Positions 53,687-63,184 of a DNA stretch of 64,000 bases are shown piece by piece. Made by a program: the position numbers and the translations under genes. Position 1 is the first letter of the stretch, and the number at the start of each line of letters is the position of its first letter. Origin of the DNA: Chryseobacterium indologenes (GTDB lineage: Bacteria; Bacteroidota; Bacteroidia; Flavobacteriales; Weeksellaceae); NCBI GenBank assembly GCA_001013295.1, contig LAZY01000006.1:62001-126000 (forward strand), given 5' to 3'. The notes beneath the pieces were generated by a model. It had not been told where the DNA came from and did not search any database. It saw only the letters and a list, made by a program, of their open reading frames with translations.

Positions 53687-56395
53687 ATGAAAAAGAATAT
53701 TTCCTTATTTCTGATGCTTTTTTTTACTGTGCTGTCCTTTGCACAGAAAACGGTTTCAGGAAAAATCACAGATGATGATGGAGTAGCAATACCCAGTGCA
53801 AGCGTTACCATTGAAGAGCCTGGTAAAGATGCTATTCTGGCCTATGGAATTACCAATTCAAAAGGGGAATATAAAGTAACCTTTACCTCCGGAGAAGCCA
53901 ATGTAGATCTTAAGGTAAAAGCATTCAATCAGAAGCCCCTTACGAAGCAAATAAGCAACAGCGATCAGACCCTGAATTTCAAAATGCAGTCTGAAGCTAC
54001 AGAAATAAAGGAAGTACAGCTGAAAACCAAAATGATCACAGCCAGAGGTGATACCATTTCTTATGACCTTAAAGCATTCAACAACAAAAACGACAGAACG
54101 TTGGCTGATGTTATGAGAAAAATTCCGGGAATTGAAGTCAATAAAGACGGAAGTATTCTATATCAGGGAAATGCGATTAATAAATTCTACGTCAACGGAA
54201 AAGACCTGATGGAAGGAGGTTACGGAACCATCAATAACTCTCTTCCTAAAGATGCCGTACAGAAAGTGGAAGTTCTTGAAAACCACCAGCCTGTAAAAAT
54301 CCTTCAGGATAAAGTTCCTTCAGATCAGGCAGCCATCAATATTAAGCTTAAAAACTCTGTAACCATGACGGGTAGAGGTGAAGTAGGTGTTGGTTTAGAA
54401 CCTTTTCTCTGGAATGTAAAACTGACCCCAATGTTTTTCGGACAGAAAAGCCAGTGGGTAGTCAATTATAAAACCAATAATACAGGGGAACAGGTTGAAA
54501 ATGAGGGGAATATTCTTGCATTTGGAAACGGATGGGAAGGAAGAAGGATCAATGCAGGCCAAAATAACTGGCTGAATGTGGAAAATGCAAGTACACCGGA
54601 CCTTCCTGTAAGAAGATATTTAATGAACAGTGTTCATTATCTGTCTGCCAATTATTTAGTGAATATTGATAAGAAAAAAGAATGGGAATTAAAAGCCAGT
54701 GCTAATTATACCAATAATGCAGTAGAAAGAGAAAGTTACAGACAGACTGATTATTTTGCAACGTCTAATACACCTGCTACAAGGGTAACTCAGAATATTT
54801 TTAATAATTTTTATACAGACAAAGCAAAAGCAGAATTGATTTTTACAAAAAATGCTAAAAAAGGATTCTTTAAAAATACAACAAGTTTCTCTCAATTCTG
54901 GAACGCTGACAGAGCATTGGCAGACAGGACAAGTAATAAACCAAATACATCAGGCAGACATGGGGAGGAAGCTTTAGAATCTCCTACATCTTCTTTCCAA
55001 AACTCATTGAGCACCATTATTCCGTGGAAAGAGAAAATGGTCAACGTGAAATCATTTATCAATTATCAGACAGATAAACAGACCTTAGATATTACACCTG
55101 CTTCTTATCTGGACATCCCAGGGTTCAAGCCGGATGCTATTTCTGAAACCGTAAGACAGAACTTCAGATTAAAAACTTTTGAAGCCAATCATTCTGCCAA
55201 TATTGGGTTTTCTACAAAAGGATGGACATTTACTCCGGAAGTTGGATTTAATTATAAGACAACGACCCTTAATTCCACACTTACTAATCTTCAGGCAGGG
55301 CAGTATTTTGGATATGGAGATAAATATGATAATGATCTTACCTATTCAATAGCTACCCCTTACGGAAGCTTAGGCGTGAATTACAAAAGTGAATCATGGA
55401 TGTTGTTTGCCAATCTTCCTGTAAATTCAAATAACATAAAAGCAGATGATCCATTAAGAAACGTTTCAAAATCGGTAAATAAAGTTACTTTTGAACCTAA
55501 TATTTTTGTACAGTATTCATTTGCTTCATTCTGGAAGGCTTCCGCAAGCGGAAATATCAATAATAACTTTGGAGATGTGAACACCGCTTATGCAGGTTTT
55601 CTTATGCAGTCTCCAAACGGGATCAACTCTATGAATCCGGCCAACCCGATTCCTCAGAACAATACAAAATCTACAGGAACCAGAATTGAATATAGAAATC
55701 CGCTTAATAACCTTTTCTTTAATGTGAACTATCGTTTCAGTGACAGTAAAAGAAACCTGATTTCCAGCCCAACCCGAAACGATCAAGGGTTTATTGTAGG
55801 CAATTATATCGAACAGGATAACCATGCAGTAAGTAACGTATATAGTCTGGAGGTTGGAAAATATTTTCCAAAATTTAAAACAAATGCTTCTGTAAGCTAT
55901 AATAATACAACTTCCCGTTCAGATGCATATCAGAACAGCGAAGCTTTTGCAAGTGAAAATAATGCACAGACCTATGGATTTAAATTAAATAACACTTACT
56001 TCAGCTGGATGAGTCTTGATTATAATGGAAGTATCTCCACAACAAAACAAACCAATACAAGTTTGCTTCCTGAACTTATCGGAACAAGTAAAAGAAACGG
56101 ATATAACCATAATCTTGCCGTATTTTTCTACCCGTTGGAAAATCATACAATAGGGTTTAATTGGGATCAGGTGAATAGCAGCAATATCAACCAAAGCTAT
56201 AATAACGCATTCTATGATATTTCATATCAGTTTTCATGGGCAAAAAAGAAAATCGATTTTGAATTGAAATGGATGAATATTGCTAATCGAAAAGTATTCG
56301 AAACCTATAATGTCAACTCAACGTATAATGAGTATACCAAAATTCAGCTCCGCCCAAGCCAGGTTATGTTTACGGTAAAATTCAACTTCAAATAA
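53687..56395 (+). CDS. TonB-dependent-receptor-like outer-membrane protein with carboxypeptidase-like regulatory domain
   Basis: 902 residues. After a signal peptide (about 1-19) comes a CarboxypepD_reg-like domain (VSGKITDDDGVAIPSASVTIEEP, about 22-105). A plug-like segment follows (DTISYDLKAFNNKNDRTLADVMRKIPGIEVNKDGSILYQG, KFYVNGKDLMEGGYGTINNSLPKDAVQKVEVL). The remainder is a long beta-barrel with many aromatic strand ends and a C-terminal KFNFK. These receptor-like proteins in Bacteroidetes often accompany GLPGLI proteins; one follows 740 bases downstream, with a divergent dinB-like gene between. The ligand is unknown. Confidence 0.88.
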   Translation: MKKNISLFLMLFFTVLSFAQKTVSGKITDDDGVAIPSASVTIEEPGKDAILAYGITNSKGEYKVTFTSGEANVDLKVKAFNQKPLTKQISNSDQTLNFKMQSEATEIKEVQLKTKMITARGDTISYDLKAFNNKNDRTLADVMRKIPGIEVNKDGSILYQGNAINKFYVNGKDLMEGGYGTINNSLPKDAVQKVEVLENHQPVKILQDKVPSDQAAINIKLKNSVTMTGRGEVGVGLEPFLWNVKLTPMFFGQKSQWVVNYKTNNTGEQVENEGNILAFGNGWEGRRINAGQNNWLNVENASTPDLPVRRYLMNSVHYLSANYLVNIDKKKEWELKASANYTNNAVERESYRQTDYFATSNTPATRVTQNIFNNFYTDKAKAELIFTKNAKKGFFKNTTSFSQFWNADRALADRTSNKPNTSGRHGEEALESPTSSFQNSLSTIIPWKEKMVNVKSFINYQTDKQTLDITPASYLDIPGFKPDAISETVRQNFRLKTFEANHSANIGFSTKGWTFTPEVGFNYKTTTLNSTLTNLQAGQYFGYGDKYDNDLTYSIATPYGSLGVNYKSESWMLFANLPVNSNNIKADDPLRNVSKSVNKVTFEPNIFVQYSFASFWKASASGNINNNFGDVNTAYAGFLMQSPNGINSMNPANPIPQNNTKSTGTRIEYRNPLNNLFFNVNYRFSDSKRNLISSPTRNDQGFIVGNYIEQDNHAVSNVYSLEVGKYFPKFKTNASVSYNNTTSRSDAYQNSEAFASENNAQTYGFKLNNTYFSWMSLDYNGSISTTKQTNTSLLPELIGTSKRNGYNHNLAVFFYPLENHTIGFNWDQVNSSNINQSYNNAFYDISYQFSWAKKKIDFELKWMNIANRKVFETYNVNSTYNEYTKIQLRPSQVMFTVKFNFK

Positions 56396-56402
56396 AACAA
56401 AA

Positions 56403-56429
56403 AACCAATCCCCACCGGATTGGTTTTTT
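56403..56429 (+). terminator. Terminator of the receptor-like gene
   Basis: ACCAATCC pairs with GGATTGGT around CCCACC, followed by a T run. Confidence 0.85.
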
Positions 56430-56454
56430 GTTGAGATATAGGTAGTTGAATAAG

Positions 56455-56952
56455 TTAAAAACTTTGATGATCTGCAGAGGGACCGTAGCTTCCAGGCAAC
56501 GGAATATCATTCAGTCGGTAATATACGCCTAATTGTGCTCTGTGATGGGTAATCTGATTCAAGGCATGGCGGATAGATTCGTATTTGGTCCATTTTGCCA
56601 GTTCATGACCGTTATGTTTCAGAGCCCAGGTATCATTCAGATGGTCCTCCTGAGCATTTTCCAGAGCCTCTTTTCCGGATTTGTAGTTATGATCAAGAGC
56701 CTGCAGAAGGTCTTCTCTGGTAGATAATGGCTTGCGCTGATTGTCATTATTGGCAAAATCAAGCTCAGAAGTACTGAGCATCGTATTGGGCCATTCAAAG
56801 ATTTCCGCAATATGAGTAGAAAGAGGCATCATTTTCATGCTTTTCTCATGCGGAGTATACTCATTCTTTCCGTCAGGATACGCTTCAAAAAACTTTCTGG
56901 TCGTCTGATACTCGGCTTCAAACTCATTTTTGAATTGGGATAAAGTGTCCAT
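56455..56952 (-). CDS. DinB-family protein
   Basis: 165 residues of the DinB/YfiT four-helix-bundle superfamily, which carries a metal-binding histidine triad and includes thiol-S-transferases. The His residues are in STHIAEI (about 47), and in QITHHRAQLGVYYR near the C-terminus. It is DNA-damage-induced in B. subtilis, but function is mostly unknown. It reads opposite to its neighbours and separates the receptor-like gene from the GLPGLI gene. Confidence 0.88.
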   Translation of the reverse strand: MDTLSQFKNEFEAEYQTTRKFFEAYPDGKNEYTPHEKSMKMMPLSTHIAEIFEWPNTMLSTSELDFANNDNQRKPLSTREDLLQALDHNYKSGKEALENAQEDHLNDTWALKHNGHELAKWTKYESIRHALNQITHHRAQLGVYYRLNDIPLPGSYGPSADHQSF

Positions 56953-57133
56953 ATTATTTTGTTTTTTAGAAACTTAAAGGTAATATTTTTAAAAACTAAA
57001 ATGTTTTAACAGAATCATAATTTTTGAGATTTGGCTCTCCTTGAGTAACGAAAAAAATCCTGTAAAAAATAAAATTTTAAAAAAGCTGTAACAAAATAAC
57101 AAATGTGAGTACTAATTATATAAACTTGATACA

Positions 57134-58033
57134 ATGAAAAAGCTTTTTTCAGTATTTCTTATCACTCTTTTTGCCTTCGCAGGGGCACAGGAATCTAAAG
57201 AAACAGCCAACCGTTTCTTTTATGAATTGACTTTTAAGCCTAAGAAAGATTCTGCGAGAATGGATAAGATCATTACGATCCTTGACATTACGCCGAAAAA
57301 ATCAATATATCAGGATTACACAATGCCTGCTCAGGATTCGATTATTAAGATTCAGATAGAGGAAATGGAGAAAACCAAAACCTTTAAGGATATGACTAAA
57401 ATGATCAGATGGCCAAAGTTTTCTTATAAGATTATCAAGAACTATCCGGATATGAAAGTGCAGTATGTAGACAGAATCAGCAGAAATTTATTCTCATATG
57501 AAGATGACCCTAAGTTGCAGTGGAATATTTTACCTGAAAAGCAGAAAATAGGAGCATACAACGCTCAGAAAGCAACTACAGAGTTTGGGGGAAGAAAATG
57601 GACTGCATGGTTCAGTTCAGATATTCCTTTTCAGGACGGACCTTATAAATTTAAAGGCCTTCCAGGCTTGATCGTAAAAATTGAAGATGAAGATAAAAAC
57701 TACTCATGGCAGCTAAGCGGAAACAAAAAAATAGAGAACTATGATGAGTTATCCTATTCCGATAAGATCAATGCTAAAATGGGAATGATGAGCAATACAG
57801 TAACACCTACTACAAAGGAAAAGTTTTTAAAATCCTATGAAGGGTATAAAGCAGATCCTTTCGCTGAGAGCAGGCCGTTCATGACTGCTGAGAATATGAG
57901 TAAGCCTATGCCCGGCACAGATGGAACTGTAGGCGATTTTATGAAAAGGCTGGAAAAGCAAGTAAAAGATTTCTTCGGATCCAATGATAACCCGATTGAA
58001 AAAGATCAGGTTACAGAAAAGAAGAAAAAATAA
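57134..58033 (+). CDS. GLPGLI family protein
   Basis: 299 residues with a signal peptide (MKKLFSVFLITLFAFAGAQ). It has the diagnostic segment FKGLPGLIVKIEDEDKNYSWQL at about 178-199, after WTAWFSSDIPFQDGPYKF. GLPGLI proteins are exported, Bacteroidetes-specific and of unknown function, usually beside TonB-receptor-like genes, as here. The C-terminal 30 residues are Lys/Glu-rich. It has no visible T9SS sorting domain. Confidence 0.92.
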   Translation: MKKLFSVFLITLFAFAGAQESKETANRFFYELTFKPKKDSARMDKIITILDITPKKSIYQDYTMPAQDSIIKIQIEEMEKTKTFKDMTKMIRWPKFSYKIIKNYPDMKVQYVDRISRNLFSYEDDPKLQWNILPEKQKIGAYNAQKATTEFGGRKWTAWFSSDIPFQDGPYKFKGLPGLIVKIEDEDKNYSWQLSGNKKIENYDELSYSDKINAKMGMMSNTVTPTTKEKFLKSYEGYKADPFAESRPFMTAENMSKPMPGTDGTVGDFMKRLEKQVKDFFGSNDNPIEKDQVTEKKKK

Positions 58034-58061
58034 GCATTCATATCAACTAAATTATATTTTG

Positions 58062-58102
58062 AATCAACCCAAGTACAGCAATGTATCTGGGTTGATTTCT
58101 TT
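58062..58102 (+). terminator. Terminator of the GLPGLI gene
   Basis: AATCAACCCA (58062-58071) pairs with TGGGTTGATT (58088-58097), with extra TACA/TGTA pairing inside, then TTCTTTT. Confidence 0.75.
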
Positions 58103-58139
58103 TATGGCGAAACGTTATTTAGATTAAATTTAAATAGCG

Positions 58140-58147
58140 TATATTTG
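58140..58147 (+). promoter_or_regulatory. -7 promoter box for the feo operon
   Basis: TATATTTG fits TAnnTTTG, 19 bases before feoA. The upstream stretch TTATTTAGATTAAATTTAAATA (starting near 58114) has partial dyad symmetry and might bind an iron regulator of the Fur or DtxR type, but I cannot confirm that. Confidence 0.5.
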
Positions 58148-58166
58148 CATCACTAAAAATTAGGCT

Positions 58167-58421
58167 TTGAAAGAGAAAGGATTACATAAATTAAGTGGAT
58201 TCCCTAAAAACAAAATGGGGAAGATATTGGGATATGATAATGACCATCTGAAAATGCCCAATAAAATCATTGAAATGGGGCTTCTACCGGAGACCGTTTT
58301 CAGGGTTTTGTACCAGGCTCCGTTCAGTGGGCCGATGTATGTGGAGTTTGGGGCAGAGAAAAGCCGGATTGCTCTTCGTGAGGAAGAAGGAGATTATATC
58401 ATTGTTGAAGAATTGAATTAA
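58167..58421 (+). CDS. feoA: Ferrous iron transport protein FeoA
   Basis: FeoA is a small SH3-like cytoplasmic partner of FeoB. This 84-residue protein shows the family pattern KLSGFPKNKMGKILGY, then IIEMGLLPETVFRVLYQAPFSGPMYVEF and IALREEEGDYIIVEE. The start is taken as TTG 58167, since no ATG exists upstream in frame and the first in-frame ATG would delete the first strand. It overlaps feoB by one base. Confidence 0.92.
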   Translation: MKEKGLHKLSGFPKNKMGKILGYDNDHLKMPNKIIEMGLLPETVFRVLYQAPFSGPMYVEFGAEKSRIALREEEGDYIIVEELN

Positions 58422-60454
58422 TGCAGGAAAACAAGAAAAAACAGATACTTTTAGTCGGAAATCCCAATGTAGGAAAGTCAACGGTTTTCAACTCGCTTTG
58501 TAATAAAAAGCAGAAAACCGGAAACTATGCCGGGGTTACCGTTGCCAGTCATTCAGGAAACTATCTCTATAAAAATGAGGAGATTGAGGTAATTGATCTT
58601 CCAGGTTCCTACAGTGTTTATCCGAGCTCGGAAGACGAAGCTATTTTTTCAAAATATCTTATTGATGAGCAGAAAAACTATGCTGGAGTTGTTTATATTC
58701 TTGAAGCATTAAGCTTAAAAAGAGGACTTCTTCTGTTTCAGCAGATTCAGGATCTTGGGATTCCAATGATTCTGGTGGTCAATCAGATTGACCAGGCGGA
58801 AAGAAGAGGAGTATCCATTGATATTCAGAAATTTTCTGAATCACTAGGCATTAAAATCATTCAGACCAATGCCAAAGAGCAAATTGGAATTGATGAAATA
58901 AGAAATGCTGTTCACACCAACGAATTTGTAAAAACAAATAAAGCTTCTTTTGAAACTCCGAACGAGCACAGAGATTTCATTCACAAGCTGGCTTCACACA
59001 AAGGCTTTAACAATGAGTATAAAGCATGGATGAGCCTTTCACTGGGAACAGATCTTGGAAGAATAGAATCTGTGATGGAGCAGATCAATGAAGCTGAAGC
59101 TAAAAGTTTGGTACCCAAAAGACTGCAGGTTCAGGAAACCGTAAGAAGGTACCAGAACATTGATAAAATATTGGAAAATGTCATTTCCAAAAAACCACAG
59201 TTCAAAGAATTACTGACCGAAAAACTCGACAGGGTTTTAGTACATAAATTCTGGGGATATGTGGTCTTCATGGCAATCCTATTGATTATTTTCCAGAGTG
59301 TATTCTTCCTTGCAGAATATCCTATGAGCTGGATTGAAGATACATTCTCATGGCTCGCTGCATTTACGAATCAGCACCTTCCGGCAGGACCTGTCAATTC
59401 ACTGATTTCGAACGGAATTGTGCCGGGAATTGGAGGAATTGTTGTTTTTGCTCCTCAGATCGGAATTTTATTATATTTCCTTTATCTGTTGGAAGATTCG
59501 GGATATATGGCAAGAGTAGTCTTCCTGATGGATAGATTGCTTCGTCCTTTCGGGCTTAATGGGAAGAGTATTGTGCCGCTTGTTTCAGGAACAGCCTGCG
59601 CAATTCCAGCCGTTATTTCCACAAGAAACATTGAAAACGTTAGAGAGAGATTGCTGACTATACTTGTAACACCGTTTATGACGTGTTCGGCAAGACTTCC
59701 GGTATACAGTATCATTATCGGGCTTATTATTTCGGAAGGAAGCTTCCTGGGAATAAAATATAAAGCGCTGGTTCTGATGGCAATGTATCTTCTGGGCTTC
59801 CTGGTTGCGTTATTCTCAGCAGCAATCCTTAAGAGATTTATTAAAAGCAAAGGGAAAACATACCTGGTAATGGATCTTCCAGCCTATAAAAAACCACTTT
59901 TCGGATACGATTTTAAAATGGTTTTAGGTAAGGTGTGGGATTTCATCACAGGGGCCGGAAAAATAATTTTCATTGTAAGTATCATTATCTGGTTTCTGAG
60001 CTACTTCGGACCTAGTCAGAAAACAAATGAATTGGTAGCGACAGATGTTCATCTTGACCATTCCTACCTTGCGAAAATGGGGAAAGGAATAGAACCTGTT
60101 ATCGCTCCGCTGGGCTACGACTGGAAAATGGGAGTAGGAATCCTTACCAGCTTTGTGGCCAGAGAAGTTTTTGTAGGAACAATGTCTACTTTATACAGTT
60201 TGGAAGACGATGCACCAGAAGTAAAGGTGATCGATAAAATGAGAAGAGATGTAAAGCCCAACGGAGAAAAAGTCTTCAGTTTTGCTACAGGAATTTCCGT
60301 TCTTCTTTTTTATGCATTTGCAATGCAGTGTGTTTCTACACTTGCAGTAGTCTACAGAGAGACCAAAAGCTGGAAATGGACTGGCTTTCAGGTTGTCATG
60401 ATGACCGGTTTGGCATATTTTGTGTCGATGATTGTATATCAAATTTTAAAGTAA
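58421..60454 (+). CDS. feoB: Ferrous iron transporter FeoB
   Basis: FeoB imports Fe2+ through the inner membrane. The 677-residue protein has an N-terminal G domain with G1 GNPNVGKST (13-21), G3 DLPGSYS and G4 NQID, then a helical linker. The membrane region of about eight to nine helices contains two Gate motifs (first SGTACAIPAVISTRN with FMTCSARLPVY, second within GILTSFVAREVFVGTM). It is shorter than the E. coli protein. The start overlaps the feoA stop, and a small Cys-rich protein gene overlaps its end. Confidence 0.96.
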   Translation: MQENKKKQILLVGNPNVGKSTVFNSLCNKKQKTGNYAGVTVASHSGNYLYKNEEIEVIDLPGSYSVYPSSEDEAIFSKYLIDEQKNYAGVVYILEALSLKRGLLLFQQIQDLGIPMILVVNQIDQAERRGVSIDIQKFSESLGIKIIQTNAKEQIGIDEIRNAVHTNEFVKTNKASFETPNEHRDFIHKLASHKGFNNEYKAWMSLSLGTDLGRIESVMEQINEAEAKSLVPKRLQVQETVRRYQNIDKILENVISKKPQFKELLTEKLDRVLVHKFWGYVVFMAILLIIFQSVFFLAEYPMSWIEDTFSWLAAFTNQHLPAGPVNSLISNGIVPGIGGIVVFAPQIGILLYFLYLLEDSGYMARVVFLMDRLLRPFGLNGKSIVPLVSGTACAIPAVISTRNIENVRERLLTILVTPFMTCSARLPVYSIIIGLIISEGSFLGIKYKALVLMAMYLLGFLVALFSAAILKRFIKSKGKTYLVMDLPAYKKPLFGYDFKMVLGKVWDFITGAGKIIFIVSIIIWFLSYFGPSQKTNELVATDVHLDHSYLAKMGKGIEPVIAPLGYDWKMGVGILTSFVAREVFVGTMSTLYSLEDDAPEVKVIDKMRRDVKPNGEKVFSFATGISVLLFYAFAMQCVSTLAVVYRETKSWKWTGFQVVMMTGLAYFVSMIVYQILK

Positions 60455-60606
60455 TGGATTCTTCAATGATTTTTCAATACGTACTCATTGCATTGATCGT
60501 GGCATTTGCCTGCTATTCTTTGTTTAAAGTACTTAAAAAGAATTTTGCACCTAAGAAATTCAGCTCCAAAAGAACGAACTGCGATAAAGATTGCGGTTGT
60601 TCTTAA
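60454..60606 (+). CDS. FeoB-associated Cys-rich membrane protein
   Basis: 50 residues beginning at ATG 60454, which overlaps the feoB stop codon by one base. One membrane helix (IFQYVLIALIVAFACYSLF) is followed by a basic stretch and the C-terminal NCDKDCGCS cysteine cluster. This matches the small proteins often found after feoB in Bacteroidetes and Firmicutes. It may help Fe2+ transfer or FeoB assembly in place of FeoC. Confidence 0.87.
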   Translation: MDSSMIFQYVLIALIVAFACYSLFKVLKKNFAPKKFSSKRTNCDKDCGCS

Positions 60607-60672
60607 TATAGGTTTCAATGGATAATTGAAAAAAATGTAGTATTTTCATTTTTTTAATTTAAAATATCCAGT

Positions 60673-61686
60673 TTGAATCCTTTACGACTCGTATTTCTTT
60701 CATTATTTGTATGTTTTACCACTCTGGTGAATGCACAACGGGATACTGCTGACATCAAGTCCTACGCCAATCAGGTCATGATTCGTGCCAATCTTGATAC
60801 CAATCTCGAAAGCTACATCTTTTCAGAAGGAGAAGAAGGAAAAGAAAAACAGCAGATATTTTCTATTAATAATAAAACAAAAGTATCCTTATCCATAGAC
60901 TATAGGATCATCAGTGCTACTTTATCGTTTGCACCCCGCTTCTTTTCAGAAAACAAAGACAATGAACTGAAAGGGAGCAGTTCTTACACAGATTTCAGTG
61001 TCAGATTTTTCCCAAGAAGAATCATCCAGAACCTTTATTACAAAAACGTAAAAGGGTTCTATATTGAAAATATGAAAGAAGTTTTCCCCGAATGGAGGGA
61101 AGGGCAGCCTTATATGCAGTTTCCTGATCTGAGAGTACAAAGTTTCGGAGGCTCTACTTCCTATATTCTGAATAAAAACTTTTCCGCAAGAAGCATCTAT
61201 ACCCAGGGAGAATGGCAGAAGAAAAGCTGTGGCAGCTGGATTCCGTTCATTGACTATGATCTGAGTCTCTTCAGTAACAAAATTGATGATCACAACGTTA
61301 AAGAAACCCAATATAAAATCGGGGCCAATATGGGATACTTCTACAATTGGGTTCTTGGCAAGAAGGTCAATATAGCCCCTTCATTTGCTCTTGGACTTGG
61401 AGGAAAATTTTCCAGCTATAAAAATATCGAGGACAATGGAGCGAGAACCAATGCACAATACCTGACATTAAGAATGGAGGGTGGGCTTCATGTGGGATAT
61501 AATACAGACCGGTTTCTGTTTGGTGGTAAAATGAATTTCAGTGCTTATGCCTACAACCCAAGATCTGATCAGACCGTTCAGAACAACTATGTATACGGAT
61601 TGCTGTATATCGGTTATCGTTTTGCCCCTCCGAAAGTTGTAAAAAACACCTATGATAAAGTTCAAAAAAAGATCCCGATTTTATAA
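60673..61686 (+). CDS. Outer-membrane barrel protein, DUF4421-like
   Basis: 337 residues, start TTG 60673, with a signal peptide (LRLVFLSLFVCFTTLVNAQ). The body is beta-rich with alternating aromatic residues (LSIDYRIISATLSFAPRFF, TDFSVRFFPRRIIQNLYYKNVKGFYIEN), in line with DUF4421 outer-membrane proteins. Cargo or function unknown. The feo genes and this gene have the same direction, but a 66-base gap separates them. Confidence 0.72.
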   Translation: MNPLRLVFLSLFVCFTTLVNAQRDTADIKSYANQVMIRANLDTNLESYIFSEGEEGKEKQQIFSINNKTKVSLSIDYRIISATLSFAPRFFSENKDNELKGSSSYTDFSVRFFPRRIIQNLYYKNVKGFYIENMKEVFPEWREGQPYMQFPDLRVQSFGGSTSYILNKNFSARSIYTQGEWQKKSCGSWIPFIDYDLSLFSNKIDDHNVKETQYKIGANMGYFYNWVLGKKVNIAPSFALGLGGKFSSYKNIEDNGARTNAQYLTLRMEGGLHVGYNTDRFLFGGKMNFSAYAYNPRSDQTVQNNYVYGLLYIGYRFAPPKVVKNTYDKVQKKIPIL

Positions 61687-61703
61687 CTTGAGGTCTTTTT
61701 AAT

Positions 61704-61711
61704 TATCTTTG
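61704..61711 (+). promoter_or_regulatory. -7 promoter box for glmM
   Basis: TATCTTTG fits TAnnTTTG, 42 bases before ATG 61754. This also argues against the earlier start at 61709, which would lie inside the promoter. Confidence 0.6.
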
Positions 61712-61753
61712 TTCGGACAATTTATTATACTAACAAAGAAATATAAAAACATA

Positions 61754-63136
61754 ATGTCGTTAATAAAATCTATTTCAGGAATTCGCGGAACCATAGGCGG
61801 AAAAGTAAATGATAACCTTACTCCGCTTGATGTGGTAAAATTTGCTTCCGCATTCGGAACCTGGCTTCAGAATAATAAAAATAAAAAAGATTTGACCCTT
61901 GTGATCGGAAGAGACGCAAGAATATCAGGTCAGATGGTTTCTTCTTTAGTGACCGCTACATTACAGGGGTTAGGAATCAACGTTGTTGATTTAGGCCTTT
62001 CTACCACACCTACCGTTGAAGTAATGGTTCCGGAACTTAAAGCAGACGGAGGGATCATCCTTACCGCTTCTCACAATCCAAAACAATGGAATGCCCTTAA
62101 GCTTCTGAACGATAAAGGAGAATTCATCAGTGGTGAAAACGGAGCAGAAGTATTGGCTTTGGCAGAAAATGAAGATTTCAACTATGCTGAAGTAGATGAC
62201 CTTGGAAAATATGAGACAAGAGATGATGCCTTTGATATTCATATTCAGCAGATTTTAGACCTGCCGATGGTAGATGTTGAAGCAATCAAAGCTAAGAATT
62301 TCAAAGTAGTACTGGATGCGGTAAATTCTACAGGAGGGATTGCTATTCCTATGCTTTTAGATAAATTAGGCTGTGAAACCGTTAAATTATACTGTGAACC
62401 AACAGGCCATTTTCCACACAATCCTGAGCCTTTGAAGGAGCATTTAGGAGACATCTGTGAACTGGTTAAAAAAGAAAATGCAGATCTGGGAGTAGTCGTA
62501 GATCCGGATGTAGACAGATTAGCCCTGATCGATGAAAAAGGAGAAATGTTCGGTGAAGAATATACATTGGTTGCCGTTGCAGATTACCTTTTGAAGAACA
62601 AAAACGGAGTCGCCATCTCTAACCTTTCTTCAAGCCGCGCATTGAGAGACGTAGCCCACGCCCACAACTCAGAATATTTTGCCAGTGCAGTAGGAGAAGT
62701 GAACGTTGTTACACTGATGAAAGAAAAGCATGCAGTGATCGGAGGAGAAGGAAACGGAGGGATTATCTATCCTGAATTACACTACGGAAGAGATTCTTTA
62801 GTTGGAGTGGCATTATTTTTAACCCATCTGGCAAAAGAAAATAAAACAGTTTCCGAATTGAGGGCAGGGTATCCAAGCTATTTTATGGGGAAAAAGAAAA
62901 TAGAACTGACTCCGGAGATCGATGTGGATGCTATTCTAAGCAAAATGGAACAGGAATACCAGAACGAAGAAGTTTCTACCGTAGACGGAGTGAAAATAGA
63001 CTTCGAAAACAACTGGGTTCACCTTAGAAAATCCAATACAGAACCAATCATCAGAATTTATACAGAAGCCAAATCACAAGAAGAAGCCGATAAATTGGGA
63101 GATGATATTATTGCTAAAATCAAAACTTTAATCTAA
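61754..63136 (+). CDS. glmM: Phosphoglucosamine mutase (or related phosphohexomutase)
   Basis: GlmM converts glucosamine-6-phosphate to glucosamine-1-phosphate for UDP-GlcNAc. The 460-residue protein has SGIRGTIGGK at the N-terminus, the phosphoserine loop LTASHNPKQWN (S106), the metal loop DPDVDRLALID, GEGNGGIIYPE and the C-terminal KSNTEPIIRIYTEA. I start at ATG 61754 because the promoter box overlaps the longer frame. Phosphomannomutase is the main alternative. The GIRG segment and Bacteroidetes usage favour GlmM. Confidence 0.88.
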   Translation: MSLIKSISGIRGTIGGKVNDNLTPLDVVKFASAFGTWLQNNKNKKDLTLVIGRDARISGQMVSSLVTATLQGLGINVVDLGLSTTPTVEVMVPELKADGGIILTASHNPKQWNALKLLNDKGEFISGENGAEVLALAENEDFNYAEVDDLGKYETRDDAFDIHIQQILDLPMVDVEAIKAKNFKVVLDAVNSTGGIAIPMLLDKLGCETVKLYCEPTGHFPHNPEPLKEHLGDICELVKKENADLGVVVDPDVDRLALIDEKGEMFGEEYTLVAVADYLLKNKNGVAISNLSSSRALRDVAHAHNSEYFASAVGEVNVVTLMKEKHAVIGGEGNGGIIYPELHYGRDSLVGVALFLTHLAKENKTVSELRAGYPSYFMGKKKIELTPEIDVDAILSKMEQEYQNEEVSTVDGVKIDFENNWVHLRKSNTEPIIRIYTEAKSQEEADKLGDDIIAKIKTLI

Positions 63137-63144
63137 AATACATC

Positions 63145-63176
63145 AAAAGAACGGGGTAAGCTCCGTTCTTTTTTTA
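63145..63176 (+). terminator. Terminator of glmM
   Basis: AAAAGAACGG (63145-63154) pairs with CCGTTCTTTT (63163-63172), followed by more T. Confidence 0.85.
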
Positions 63177-63184
63177 TACCGAAA

